The position numbers were made by a program, and so were the translations under genes. Below are positions 26,216 through 34,931 of a stretch of DNA of 64,000 bases, piece by piece (within the stretch, counting starts at the first letter, position 1; the number at the start of each line of letters is the position of its first letter). The stretch is from Sphingobacteriaceae bacterium (GTDB lineage Bacteria > Bacteroidota > Bacteroidia > B-17B0 > Aurantibacillaceae): the NCBI GenBank assembly GCA_016705695.1, contig JADJLA010000002.1, positions 372,001-436,000 on the forward strand, written 5' to 3'. The notes below the pieces were generated by a model. It saw nothing but the letters and a program-made list of their open reading frames with translations, was not told the origin of the DNA and ran no database searches.

Positions 26216-28132
26216 GTGAGTAAGCGAGTATACATCATCCTTTCATTCCTTTTCAATTTCTGTTTCTCGCAAAACAATTCACCGCTTTTGGCATCACTTA
26301 TTTCAGGAGATCCAATTCTTAAAAATATTATAGATAAAAAAGAAACGTACAAACCACAGATCATTTATACGCAAATTGATCGCGATAAGAACAATGATCC
26401 AATTTTTACCGATCATACTTACTTACTAGATAGCACTAATTACTTTTATTGCGCAAGTTTAGTAAAACTCCCCTGCTCTATTTTAGCACTTGAAAAATTG
26501 AATGAACTTAATATTAATGGCCTCAATAAACATACATACATGTTTACCGACAAAACCATTGCTTGCCAAACCGCCGTTAATAAAGATACCAGTTCGGCCA
26601 GTGGTTATCCAAGTATTGAGCATTACATTAAAAAAATGGTATTAATAAGTGATAACTCAAGTTATAGCCGAGTATTTGAATTTTTGAATCCAAAATACAT
26701 TCATAAAAAATTAAACGCCTACGGTTATCCGCAAGTTAGGATCGTTCATCGTTTTGATCCTATTTGCAAACCCGAAGTTAATCACATCATGAACCAAGTA
26801 CGTTTTTTTGATCCCAATTTAGAACTTGTATATAAACAAGACGCGGATCCAAAATTTACATCACTGCCTAATCCACTTGGAACAATTATTTTAGGCCAAG
26901 ATATTTATAATAAAAAGAAGAAACTTGTTTCCGAGAAAAAGGATTTTACGTATTCCAATTACATTCCTTTAAGCAATATCCATAGCATACTAAAACGGTT
27001 ATTGTTTCATAACCATCTCCCAGAAAAGAACAGATTTAATATTACACATAGCGACTGGGCCTTTTTAGTGAAACACATTGGCATGTATCCACGCGAAGCA
27101 GGCTATCCGCGTTACGATCCAAAAAAATTCGATGATTCGTTCAAAAAATATTTTATATATGGAAATAAAGTAAAGGTTATTGATTCTGACACTTTGCGCG
27201 TATTTAATATGATAGGATATTCATACGGCTTTTTAGTGGATTGCGCTTATATTGTAAACTATAAAACAAAAACTGAATTTATGCTGAGCGCTGTGTTGTA
27301 CACCAATTCACGCAATAGTTTTGGAAGTGGTTCTTACGAATACGAAAGCATTGGTATTCCTTACTTAAAAGAATTAAGTACAGAAATATATAAGTTAGAA
27401 GCTAAACGCCGAAAAACATACGAACCTGACCTTAGTGAATTCGACTTTTATAGAAATACGAGCGATACAAGTAAAATAACCAAAGTAACTATACATGGAA
27501 ACATCACTGTAAATGGAAACCCATCTACAGGTAACATTGTTGTAAAATCAGTGAATAAACATTTTTTATATTACCCGGAAGTGGCTGCCGATAAAGAAGG
27601 TAAGTTCACATTGAATCTTTTGGCCGGAGAAGAATATGAATTTGAATTCAATGTAAAAGACTCTCCACCGCAAGTAATTGATATCAACACCAAGAAGAAT
27701 AAGGATAATGATTCCATAAACGTTTATGTAGACTTTATGTCGGCTCGCCTTGAAAAAATGATCAAAACAAAACAAGACAGCTTATTTTTGGCCATGTTAA
27801 AAGTTTACAACAAGATCTCTTTACGACAATTCTCTGAAAAGTACGGAACACAAAAATTAGAAGGACTTACGTTCAAAGTACAAATAGGGGCTTACAAATT
27901 CATTGAGAATTTTAATTATAATTCGGTTGCGGGAATGCCCATCATTATTCGTGAAACGTTTGATGATTACATTACACGCTTTACTATGGGAAATTACGCA
28001 ACCTATAATGAAGCTTACGAATTACTTGGCCGCTTAAAAGAAACAAAAGCAAAAGACGCATTCATTCTTGCTGTATATAATGGCAAACGTCTTTATTTAA
28101 ATGAATTGATCGAGAGCGGGTTGTTGAAATAA
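26216..28132 (+). CDS. Class A beta-lactamase-like serine hydrolase with SPOR-like C-terminus
   Basis: 638 residues with a signal peptide ending near FCFSQ. Residues 60-390 resemble the beta-lactamase/transpeptidase fold: SLVK (Ser81, Lys84) fits the SxxK motif and SDN (145-147) the second motif, at class A spacing. A clear KTG motif was not found. Residues about 420-500 look like a carboxypeptidase-regulatory beta-sandwich (KVTIHGNITVNGNPSTGNIV). The last 85 residues (FKVQIGAYKF, NYATYNEAYELLGRLKE, AFILAVYNGKR) resemble a SPOR domain, which binds denuded glycan strands. Start is GTG, two bases after the lipoprotein stop. An envelope enzyme or a penicillin-binding-like sensor; activity unproven. 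Confidence 0.78.
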   Translation: MSKRVYIILSFLFNFCFSQNNSPLLASLISGDPILKNIIDKKETYKPQIIYTQIDRDKNNDPIFTDHTYLLDSTNYFYCASLVKLPCSILALEKLNELNINGLNKHTYMFTDKTIACQTAVNKDTSSASGYPSIEHYIKKMVLISDNSSYSRVFEFLNPKYIHKKLNAYGYPQVRIVHRFDPICKPEVNHIMNQVRFFDPNLELVYKQDADPKFTSLPNPLGTIILGQDIYNKKKKLVSEKKDFTYSNYIPLSNIHSILKRLLFHNHLPEKNRFNITHSDWAFLVKHIGMYPREAGYPRYDPKKFDDSFKKYFIYGNKVKVIDSDTLRVFNMIGYSYGFLVDCAYIVNYKTKTEFMLSAVLYTNSRNSFGSGSYEYESIGIPYLKELSTEIYKLEAKRRKTYEPDLSEFDFYRNTSDTSKITKVTIHGNITVNGNPSTGNIVVKSVNKHFLYYPEVAADKEGKFTLNLLAGEEYEFEFNVKDSPPQVIDINTKKNKDNDSINVYVDFMSARLEKMIKTKQDSLFLAMLKVYNKISLRQFSEKYGTQKLEGLTFKVQIGAYKFIENFNYNSVAGMPIIIRETFDDYITRFTMGNYATYNEAYELLGRLKETKAKDAFILAVYNGKRLYLNELIESGLLK

Positions 28133-28155
28133 CCAAATACCATCGTTAATAGGTC

Positions 28156-28172
28156 GCTCCTACGGAGCTTTT
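28156..28172 (+). terminator. Hairpin terminator after the M23/permease operon
   Basis: GCTCC-TAC-GGAGC (28156-28168) followed by TTTT. It lies 23 bases after the stop of the serine hydrolase gene. The stem is short (5 bp), so efficiency is uncertain. The surrounding GTCGCTCCTACGGAGCTTT resembles short palindromic sequences often seen between Bacteroidota genes. Confidence 0.5.
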
Positions 28173-28251
28173 ATGATTTCAAATTAATTGGTAATAAAGT
28201 AGATAAAGGAGCCAGGGAGCAAAAAATGTCCCGTAAAGAAATTTCTTATTT

Positions 28252-28275
28252 AAAACAAAAGGCCCCAGGCGAGCC
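28252..28275 (-). terminator. Terminator after map
   Basis: On the minus strand GGCTC-GCCTG-GGGCC (28275-28261, with one G-T pair) is followed by TTTTGTTTT (28260-28252). It begins nine bases after the map stop codon. Confidence 0.65.
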
Positions 28276-28284
28276 AAATAGATA

Positions 28285-29076
28285 CTATTTGTTTTTCTTT
28301 AACGCTTCTTCAATAAAAGCGTATGTACTTAATATCTCGGGTTTACCATTTATTACAGCAACATCATGTTCAAAATGCGCGCTTGGTAAATTATCAGCAG
28401 TAACAATAGACCAACCATCATTCAATTGCTTGATATTCTTTTTGCCCATATTGATCATTGGTTCAATGGCAAGTACTAATCCTTCTTTTATTTTTGGCCC
28501 ATTACCACGCGATCCATAATTTGGGACTTCAGGTTCTTCGTGCAAATTTTTACCTAAACCATGCCCTACTAACTCGCGAACAACGCCATAACCATTTTTT
28601 TCGGCGTGTTGTTGAATGGCATAACTAATATCTCCAATGCGATTACCTTCGATCATTTGTTCTATACCTTTATACAAACATTCTTTAGTAACTTGCAACA
28701 AGCGTTTTACCTCAGGTGTAACTTCACCAACTTCAAATGTAAATGCATGATCGCCAAAAAACCCGTTCTTTTTTACACCACAGTCAACCGAAATAATATC
28801 ACCTTCTTTAACGGGTTTATCACCGGGAATTCCATGCACAACTGTTTCGTTGATAGAAACACATAAGGTTGATGGGAACGGTCCGTTTGCTCCTTTGTAC
28901 CCTTTAAATGCCGGTATGCCACCATTATCGCGAATATATTCTTCGGCTAGTTTGTCTAATTTTGAAGGGATAACGCCTGGTTTTATTTCAGCAGCAATAA
29001 GTCCAAGAGTTCTTGAGACCATTAATGCCGATTCACGCATCAATTCAATTTCTTCACTAGTCTTTAAATAGATCAT
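28285..29076 (-). CDS. map: Type I methionine aminopeptidase
   Basis: Removes the initiator Met from nascent proteins in the cytosol. 263 residues, normal length. The metal ligands of the pita-bread fold are visible: DCGVKKNGFFGDHAFTF (two Asp), GHGLGKNLHEEP (His), LAIEPMINMG (Glu) and the late FEHDVAV (Glu). Substrate-site His is in HGIPGDKPV. The ATG overlaps the stop of the upstream HAD gene by four bases, so these two are coupled. Confidence 0.97.
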   Translation of the reverse strand: MIYLKTSEEIELMRESALMVSRTLGLIAAEIKPGVIPSKLDKLAEEYIRDNGGIPAFKGYKGANGPFPSTLCVSINETVVHGIPGDKPVKEGDIISVDCGVKKNGFFGDHAFTFEVGEVTPEVKRLLQVTKECLYKGIEQMIEGNRIGDISYAIQQHAEKNGYGVVRELVGHGLGKNLHEEPEVPNYGSRGNGPKIKEGLVLAIEPMINMGKKNIKQLNDGWSIVTADNLPSAHFEHDVAVINGKPEILSTYAFIEEALKKNK

Positions 29077-29531
29077 TTTTTTCCAAACAGTTTAGCCAGA
29101 AATGAACCTCCGGACTTATTATAATTCATATGCGCTTCGGGATTACGAAATTGATGGTTAAAATCGGAACCCTCCGGGTGCAAAGCTTGCCATACATCAC
29201 TCCAACCAATAAAACCTCCAACATTTCGGTCATCAACAAAAATATCCGCGTTCAATTTGCGAGCAACACTTTGATCCCATACTTCCTCTGGAAAATTTTT
29301 GTTCACCGCATAAAATTCAACGCCATTTTTTTTGCAATACTCTACCGCCTCATCCAAATATTCACCATGTCTAAATGTCCACAGGATCAATTTATGTCCA
29401 CGCTTATTCAATTCTTTTAATGTAGCAAAAGCAAATAACATCTCCTTCCCAATTCTGGGATAAGCATGCTCTACGATGGTGCCATCGAAATCAACGGCGA
29501 TCGTTTTGCTATTTTGATCCATCATTTTCAT
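29073..29531 (-). CDS. BT0820-family HAD-type phosphatase
   Basis: 152 residues. HAD motif I is AVDFDGTIV (nucleophile Asp14, Asp16), motif II lies in LILWTFRHGEYLD, and motif III/IV in NADIFVDDRNVGG. The compact length, with no large cap, and the phrase FYAVNKNFPEE match the BT0820-type HAD group of Bacteroidota. Substrate unknown. It begins one base after the gpmA stop and overlaps map by four bases. Confidence 0.9.
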   Translation of the reverse strand: MKMMDQNSKTIAVDFDGTIVEHAYPRIGKEMLFAFATLKELNKRGHKLILWTFRHGEYLDEAVEYCKKNGVEFYAVNKNFPEEVWDQSVARKLNADIFVDDRNVGGFIGWSDVWQALHPEGSDFNHQFRNPEAHMNYNKSGGSFLAKLFGKK

Positions 29532-29532
29532 C

Positions 29533-30139
29533 TTATAAATTCTTTGCAGATATTACTTTTAGATCTTTATCTAATTCGTACAAGCGTGGCTGTCCGGTTC
29601 CTATTTCGAATTCCAATATTTGCTCAGGTGTCATTTTCTCAAGGAACATGATCAGAGCACGTAAACTATTACCATGAGCCACTATCACAATATTTTTTCC
29701 TTCCTTTAATTTAGGAACTATCTCTTTTTTCAAAATACGGCAAAACGCGTGCTGCGGTATCCTTTAAACTTTCGCCATTTGGAGGAGGGATATCATAACT
29801 ACGTCGCCAGATCTTTACCTGCTCTTCGCCATACTTTTTAGCGGTCTCAGTTTTATTTAAACCTTGAAGATCGCCGTACATGCGCTCGTTCAATGCCTTA
29901 TTATAAACCGGAGTAATTGCAGGGTGTTTTGCAACTTCAAGTGCTGTACTCAACGTGTTTTGTGCGCGCTTAAGATCTGAGGAGTAAGCGTGATCGAATT
30001 TAAAATTCTTGATCTTCTCTCCTGCGGCTTTTGCTTCATCAACTCCTTTTGGAGTAAGATCAACATCAACCCAACCTGTAAATTTGTTCTCTAAATTCCA
30101 AGTGCTTTGTCCGTGACGGAAAATAACTAATTGTGCCAT
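29533..30139 (-). pseudogene. gpmA: 2,3-bisphosphoglycerate-dependent phosphoglycerate mutase, frameshifted by one extra base
   Basis: Interconverts 3- and 2-phosphoglycerate in glycolysis. The first frame (30139 to 29711) has FRHGQSTWN with the phosphorylated His, and LNERMYGDLQG with the catalytic Glu, and runs to RVLPYFEK before reading RDSS and a stop. The second frame continues exactly with KEIVPKLKEGKNIVIVAHG, containing the second active-site His, and ends at 29533. Removing one A from the A6 run (T6 at 29725-29730 on the + strand) restores a 201-residue enzyme. Both active-site halves are intact, so this is probably a homopolymer error. TATCTTTG at 30153-30160 is a fitting -7 box. Confidence 0.92.
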
Positions 30140-30152
30140 AAATAATAGACAG

Positions 30153-30160
30153 CAAAGATA
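30153..30160 (-). promoter_or_regulatory. Candidate -7 box of gpmA
   Basis: TATCTTTG on the minus strand matches TAnnTTTG and ends 13 bases before the gpmA ATG at 30139, inside the 31-base gap after the aminopropyltransferase-like gene. No TTG at the expected -33 distance. Confidence 0.45.
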
Positions 30161-30170
30161 CTACTTTAAT

Positions 30171-31587
30171 TTATTTACCTTGTTGGTAATACCTTAAATA
30201 ATTAAGCCTCCATCGAAGGTTGGCTTTGGCATTGGCAAGCTCTAATACAGGCTTATTATCGGTATTAACAAGCTCATTATCATTTGAATAAATATTGGGA
30301 TCCGTATTACAAACAAGCAATGTATTGCTATGATCCTCGCCACCTTTACCTTTAATTAAATTGACGTTAAATTTTGAATGATGAAGCGTATTCAAAAGAA
30401 TTTGAGTTCCTTTTCCTAATGGCGCATCCACATAGCCGTGCCAATTGATGATCATTCTTCCGTTAACGGCGAGTAAAGAAGACACTTTTTGAAAACACTC
30501 AGCGGTAATTGTATGAACCGGTTGCTCTTCGCCTTTAAAAAGATCGAAAATAATAAGGTCGTATTTTTTATTACAATGATTGATATAAGATCTTGCATCT
30601 TCATTAAAACAATTGATAGTTGAACTCAAATTAAAATGCTTTTGCGCAGCTTCGGTAATTCGCGGATCAAATTCTACCGCATCGACTTTATAATTTTTTT
30701 CTTCTATCAAATTTGAAAGTGATCCTCCACCTAAACCTAAAACAAGAGCATTTGATGTTTGTGTTTGAGATGGAACAATGCTATCGATGCTTTTTATATA
30801 GTCGGAAGTGGAACGTTTTGTACGAATGATCATTTCTGTTTGAACGATGTTATTTATCAATAACTGACGAATAGGTTCCTTTTCAGTTAAATATTCTGCC
30901 ACGCCAATCTCTCCCATAATACCATGTTTGTAATAAATAACCGATCCATTATCATTACCGATCATTGTTTTTAATGAGAATAATAGCACAAGAATAAATG
31001 GAATTGCCGAATTGGCCTTAAAGATCTTCAATACCAAAACGGCTGTAATGAATAAAAGTATGGCAAAGGCAAGTAAAGTTATTTTTAAACCTAAACTTGG
31101 AATAAGAAAAAACCCGCATAATAATGTAGATACAATTCCTCCCACGGTAGAGATAGCGTAAACTTTACCACTAATAAGACCTGCAGTTTCTGCACTCACG
31201 GTATTCAATCTCACAAGTAAAGGGCGTGGTGCATCCCAAAAAAAAGATAGGGAAGAAAATTAAAAGTGAAGCACTTAAAATTATTGCCATTTTAAGTTCA
31301 ATATAACTGATATACGGCACAACATAACTTGCTAAAAAAGGCATGAGCGCAATGCAAATTGCTGCGATCATTACAACGGTAAATAATTTTTGTTGTGGTA
31401 AAGGTTTACTGCTTAGTACTCCTCCGTAATAATATCCAAATGCTAAGGCGCCCAGTGTTACTGCAAGAATAGCAGCCCACACAAATAAACTTCCTCCATA
31501 TAAAGGCGAAAGCAATTTGGCGCCGCATAATTCAACAGCCATTACAGTTGCTCCTTCAACAAGTATAAGTGGGATGTATTTTTTCAT
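30171..31587 (-). pseudogene. Fused membrane/spermidine synthase-like protein, frameshifted by one extra base
   Basis: Two overlapping frames form one gene. The first (31587 to 31171) encodes four to five membrane helices up to FFLGCTTP, then runs out of frame. The second (to 30171) carries on as LLVRLNTVSAETAGLISGK, then more helices and a soluble Rossmann methyltransferase-like domain (LVLGLGGGSLSNLIEE, KVDAVEFDPRITEAA, YDLIIFDLFKGEEQP) as in spermidine synthase. Dropping one base from the GGG at 31222-31224 (+ strand) joins GCTTP-LLVRL, the usual junction of these fused proteins, to give 471 residues. An alternative fix, one T fewer in the T8 run (31238-31245), gives a less family-like sequence. 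It overlaps the TauE gene by four bases. True polyamine activity is uncertain. Confidence 0.85.
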
Positions 31588-32360
31588 TTATTGATAATGC
31601 CGGCAATGATAAGCAACGACACAACGAACATAAAGATACCAATAATCCATTTTACAAACACGATACTGGTCTTTTGAAATACTTTATTACCAATAAAAGC
31701 CCCTAAAAATGCCGAAAGAACAGCCGTGATTAAGATAGCGGCATTGGAACTTACATCTTTTAGGCTAAACGAATACACGCTTAAACGCGCAAGATCTACC
31801 ATGCAAGCAATAGCAACACCTGTGGCAATAAATACAGCTTTATCTAATTTTAAACGAAGTAAAAATGCACTCCGCAAAGCTCCTTGATGCCCGCTTAATC
31901 CTCCAACAAAACCGGTTAGTATGGCGCCTGGAATAAGGAATTTTGACCCGAAACTCATTTCGCTTAGTTTTTTATTTAACTCTACAATTGAGAAAAATAA
32001 AATAACACAGCCAATAATAAGTCCATGCCATGTGATATGAAATTCAGTATCGCCAAGATGATAACTGTGCACGATCAAACTGGATCCGCTTATTTTTTGT
32101 AACATCCATGCACCGGCAAACGAAGCTAAAAGCGCCGGAACACCAAATTGAAAAAGCACTTTATAATTGACATGTTGATGAACTAATCCTAATTTGAAAA
32201 TATTGTTTAGCAAATGTACTATTGCTGTAAGTGCAATTGCTGTTGGCAGATCGAAGAACAAAGCAAACACCGGCATTAAAAGTGTGCCCAAACCAAAGCC
32301 GGAAAAAAATGTGATGAAAGAAGCGGCTAATGCGGTTATTGAAATAACTACATAGATCAT
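31584..32360 (-). CDS. TauE/SafE family transporter (sulfite exporter-like)
   Basis: 258 residues with about eight membrane helices. N-terminal FFSGFGLGTLLMPVFALFFD and internal GFVGGLSGHQGALRSAFLL are the two inverted family motifs. TauE/SafE proteins export sulfite, sulfoacetate and other small organic anions across the inner membrane; the substrate here is not predictable. The ATG directly abuts the stop of the upstream kinase gene, and it overlaps the next gene by four bases, so the run from the kinase to the aminopropyltransferase is one unit. Confidence 0.88.
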   Translation of the reverse strand: MIYVVISITALAASFITFFSGFGLGTLLMPVFALFFDLPTAIALTAIVHLLNNIFKLGLVHQHVNYKVLFQFGVPALLASFAGAWMLQKISGSSLIVHSYHLGDTEFHITWHGLIIGCVILFFSIVELNKKLSEMSFGSKFLIPGAILTGFVGGLSGHQGALRSAFLLRLKLDKAVFIATGVAIACMVDLARLSVYSFSLKDVSSNAAILITAVLSAFLGAFIGNKVFQKTSIVFVKWIIGIFMFVVSLLIIAGIINK

Positions 32361-33212
32361 TTAGTTGTGTGTTTGATGAAACTTTACAAGTCCTTCGAGT
32401 GGCGATTTGATAACAGTTCCCAAGGTATAACCTTTGTTCTTTGCAGCGATCTCTAAAAATTCTTTATAGTTAAATCCAATAGATCCAACCGTGTTTACAG
32501 GATGTTTTTTTGCATCGGTATATTTAGAGATCTGATATGTGAAGAATTCTTCGAAGCAACTTACGATCATGCTTTTTATAAACTCATTTGTTTTGTGCTT
32601 TGCAATAAATAAACTCAACGATGCCAAATATTTGCTCGGCATATGTTTTTTGTAAACATTATTCAATATCTCTTCACGATGATATCCTTCCTTTTCAAAA
32701 GCGCTTTTAATTTCTCTTGGCAATTCATCATGAAAATAATACGTCAGAAATTTATTTCCTATGCTTGCGCCACTTCCATGATCTCCCCACATAAATCCAA
32801 CAGAAGGTACATTTTCAATTACTTTTTCTCCATCGTACAACGCGCTATTACTTCCTGTTCCTAAAATTCCTGCAATACCGGGTTTATCCTGACACAAAGC
32901 GCGCGATGCGGCTAATAGATCGTGTGAAATATAAATATCATTCACTTTTAAAATAGCGCTTATGCCTTGCTTTACAATATTACAATTATCATCATTGGAA
33001 CATCCTGCACCGTAATAATAGATCTTACTAATTTGTTCAATATATTCGGCAATGCTTGGTAACAGTTGAGCGTAAATAGCATTTGAAATTTGATCTTTGT
33101 TTTGAAAATATGGATTAAACCCAATCGTAAAAACTTCTTTTACGACCTCGTTTCCTTTTAACAAGATCCAATCCGTTTTGGTTGATCCGCTATCAGCAAT
33201 TAAAATATACAT
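32361..33212 (-). CDS. BadF/BadG/BcrA-type ATPase, N-acetylglucosamine kinase-like
   Basis: An ASKHA-fold sugar kinase-like protein of 283 residues from the chosen ATG at 33212. The longer open frame to 33248 adds 12 unlikely residues and would run toward the rpsP terminator; the conserved N-terminus is MYILIADSGSTKTDWILLKG. Other motifs are GILGTGSNSALYDG (phosphate/sugar loop) and GFMWGDHGSGASIG. Homologues phosphorylate amino sugars released from peptidoglycan or chitin, but specificity cannot be read here. TATATTTA at 33235-33242 on the minus strand is a near-consensus -7 box just after the rpsP terminator. Confidence 0.87.
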   Translation of the reverse strand: MYILIADSGSTKTDWILLKGNEVVKEVFTIGFNPYFQNKDQISNAIYAQLLPSIAEYIEQISKIYYYGAGCSNDDNCNIVKQGISAILKVNDIYISHDLLAASRALCQDKPGIAGILGTGSNSALYDGEKVIENVPSVGFMWGDHGSGASIGNKFLTYYFHDELPREIKSAFEKEGYHREEILNNVYKKHMPSKYLASLSLFIAKHKTNEFIKSMIVSCFEEFFTYQISKYTDAKKHPVNTVGSIGFNYKEFLEIAAKNKGYTLGTVIKSPLEGLVKFHQTHN

Positions 33213-33245
33213 ACAGTAACTAGATGGATTTAGGTAAATATAAAA

Positions 33246-33290
33246 CAAAAAAACCGTCCCGACAGTATCGTCGGGACGGTTTTTAAATTT
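33246..33290. terminator. Strong terminator downstream of rpsP
   Basis: A perfect 13-bp stem, AAACCGTCCCGAC (33251-33263) with GTCGGGACGGTTT (33270-33282), and the loop AGTATC. In the minus direction it is followed by a T-rich tail (TTTTTTTTGTTTTA), so it ends rpsP transcription ahead of the kinase promoter. Confidence 0.92.
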
Positions 33291-33304
33291 TATCTAGAGT
33301 TGAT

Positions 33305-33847
33305 TTATGCTTGTTCGTCGGTGCTAGCAGGTGTTTCGTTGTTAGCCGGAGCTTCAACTTCACTTGCCGTTTCCTCAGCTGCCGGTTTTGCTGCAAGTTT
33401 AGCTGCATTTTTCGCTGCGATCGCTTCCTTACGAGCTGTTTCTGCAGTAAATTTATCAGCTACTTTCTTTTTACCTTCAGTAACTAAATTATCCTTTTTA
33501 GCATTTACTTTACCTTCTTTATCCGCTAACCACTTGGTGAATTTTTGTTCAACTTGCGCTTCGGTTAAAGCCCCTTTTGCAACGCCACCTAAAAGGTGTT
33601 TTTTGTAGATAACCCCTTTATAAGAAAGGATCGCTCTGCATGTATCTGTAGGCTGTGCGCCTTTCATCATCCAGTTCAATGCTCCATTAAAATCAAGGTT
33701 AATTGTTGCAGGATTGGTAGTAGGGTTATAAACGCCTAACTTTTCAATGTACTTTCCATCACGTGGTGCACGACCATCTGCAACTACAATATGGAAGAAC
33801 GCTGCGTCCTTTTTTCCATGTCTCTGTAGCCTAATCTTTACTGCCAT
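33305..33847 (-). CDS. rpsP: 30S ribosomal protein S16
   Basis: 180 residues. The first 80 form the S16 core (MAVKIRLQRHGKKDAAFFHI, VADGRAPRDGKYIEKLGVYNP). The remaining 100 are a Lys/Ala-rich then acidic tail (AAKNAAKLAAKPAAEETAS) of a kind seen in Bacteroidota S16. The gene has its own terminator, and rimM, a common downstream neighbour in other bacteria, is not here. GACATTTG in the leader (one mismatch from TAnnTTTG) is a possible -7 box. Confidence 0.97.
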   Translation of the reverse strand: MAVKIRLQRHGKKDAAFFHIVVADGRAPRDGKYIEKLGVYNPTTNPATINLDFNGALNWMMKGAQPTDTCRAILSYKGVIYKKHLLGGVAKGALTEAQVEQKFTKWLADKEGKVNAKKDNLVTEGKKKVADKFTAETARKEAIAAKNAAKLAAKPAAEETASEVEAPANNETPASTDEQA

Positions 33848-33925
33848 TTTGAGTTTTATTTAAATTTTTAGGGTGCAAATGTCGTTAAAATCCTATAAAC
33901 CGCCAAATAAATGTCCTTAATAGCA

Positions 33926-33955
33926 TTGCTATCAAAGTAAAAATAGCTACTTTTG
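33926..33955 (+). promoter_or_regulatory. Promoter of the universal stress protein gene
   Basis: TTG (33926-33928), 19-base spacer, TACTTTTG (33948-33955): a complete match to the Bacteroidota consensus. The -7 box overlaps the upstream TTG that could extend the reading frame to 33953, so translation must begin later, at ATG 33974. Confidence 0.8.
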
Positions 33956-33973
33956 TCTAAAATTTTAACAATT

Positions 33974-34801
33974 ATGCAGGTTAAAGAAAGAGGTGTCATA
34001 TTAGTTCCTATCGACTTTTCAGAACAATCGTTATTGGCTGTAAAACAGTCGTATAATCTTGCGAAGTATACCCACTCTAAGATCATTTTATTACACGTTT
34101 ACAATAAAACGGGTGATGAAAGCTATGAAGCGCTAACCAAATTAACAAAACAAAGCGAACAAGAAAGTGGCGTTCCGTGTGAATTCATGAACGTTAAGGG
34201 CGATATTTATGAGGAGACCGACCGTGTTGCAGAAGAAGTAAAAGCTACCTTGATTATTGCAGGTTTAGAAAGCCATATGCACTTCCGTAATATTATTGGA
34301 AGCAGCGCCAGTAAATTGATCCGTAAAGCACCTTGTCCTATTATTACCATTCGTGGAAAAGAGAACCGCGATGGTTGCGAAAATATTTTACTACCATTAG
34401 ATCTTTCAAACGAATCACGCGAAAAAGTAGATGCTGCTATCCAATTTGCACATTATTTTGGAGCAAGTATTCGTGTACTTTCGGTATTTAGTCCAAGCGA
34501 TGCTGCCTACGAAAACAAATTGATAGCTTATTCTCATCAAGTTAAAACTTTGGTAAAATCAAAAGGCATTGCTTGTACAAATAAATCTATTGCCAGCGAT
34601 AATATTGCAGAAACTGTAGTTGAATACGCTAACAAAATTGAAGCAGACTTGATCATGATCATGAATAAGAAAAGTTTAGCTGTTGGCGAATTTTTTGGCG
34701 GAACAGATTCGCAAAAAATAGTTGATATCAGTAATATTCCTGTATTAACTATTCAACCAAGTAAAAAAGTGAGCTTAACTCATTTTGGCACCGGGTTCTA
34801 A
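33974..34801 (+). CDS. Universal stress protein, tandem UspA domains
   Basis: 275 residues from ATG 33974, a start supported by the promoter position. Two UspA-like halves: the first begins GVILVPIDFSEQSLLAVKQ and ends CPIITIRGKE; the second begins ILLPLDLSNESREKVDAAI and ends IPVLTIQPSK. The ATP-binding GxxGS-type glycines are partly kept in the first half (IIGSSASKLI) and weaker in the second (FFGGTDSQKIV). Cytosolic stress-response protein of unknown partner. The gene is monocistronic, with a terminator at 34828-34849. Confidence 0.9.
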   Translation: MQVKERGVILVPIDFSEQSLLAVKQSYNLAKYTHSKIILLHVYNKTGDESYEALTKLTKQSEQESGVPCEFMNVKGDIYEETDRVAEEVKATLIIAGLESHMHFRNIIGSSASKLIRKAPCPIITIRGKENRDGCENILLPLDLSNESREKVDAAIQFAHYFGASIRVLSVFSPSDAAYENKLIAYSHQVKTLVKSKGIACTNKSIASDNIAETVVEYANKIEADLIMIMNKKSLAVGEFFGGTDSQKIVDISNIPVLTIQPSKKVSLTHFGTGF

Positions 34802-34827
34802 TCTTATAATTTTCTATATAAAATATT

Positions 34828-34849
34828 CGGCCCCTCTAGGGCCGTTTTT
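34828..34849 (+). terminator. Terminator after the universal stress protein gene
   Basis: CGGCCC-CTCTA-GGGCCG (34828-34844) followed by five T. A second small hairpin, CCCC-ACC-GGGG (34884-34894), lies 40 bases on, in the same gap between convergent genes. Confidence 0.8.
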
Positions 34850-34931
34850 ATTATAGGAAGTTTTTTGATTTAAAATTATTTTACCCCACCGGGGCAAATC
34901 CATATTTGTCTCCAGAAGAACAAAATAAAAC

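Noticed and set aside
33953..33973. Upstream TTG start for the universal stress protein
   Set aside because: It overlaps a full-consensus promoter -7 box, so these codons would hardly be transcribed; ATG 33974 is preferred.
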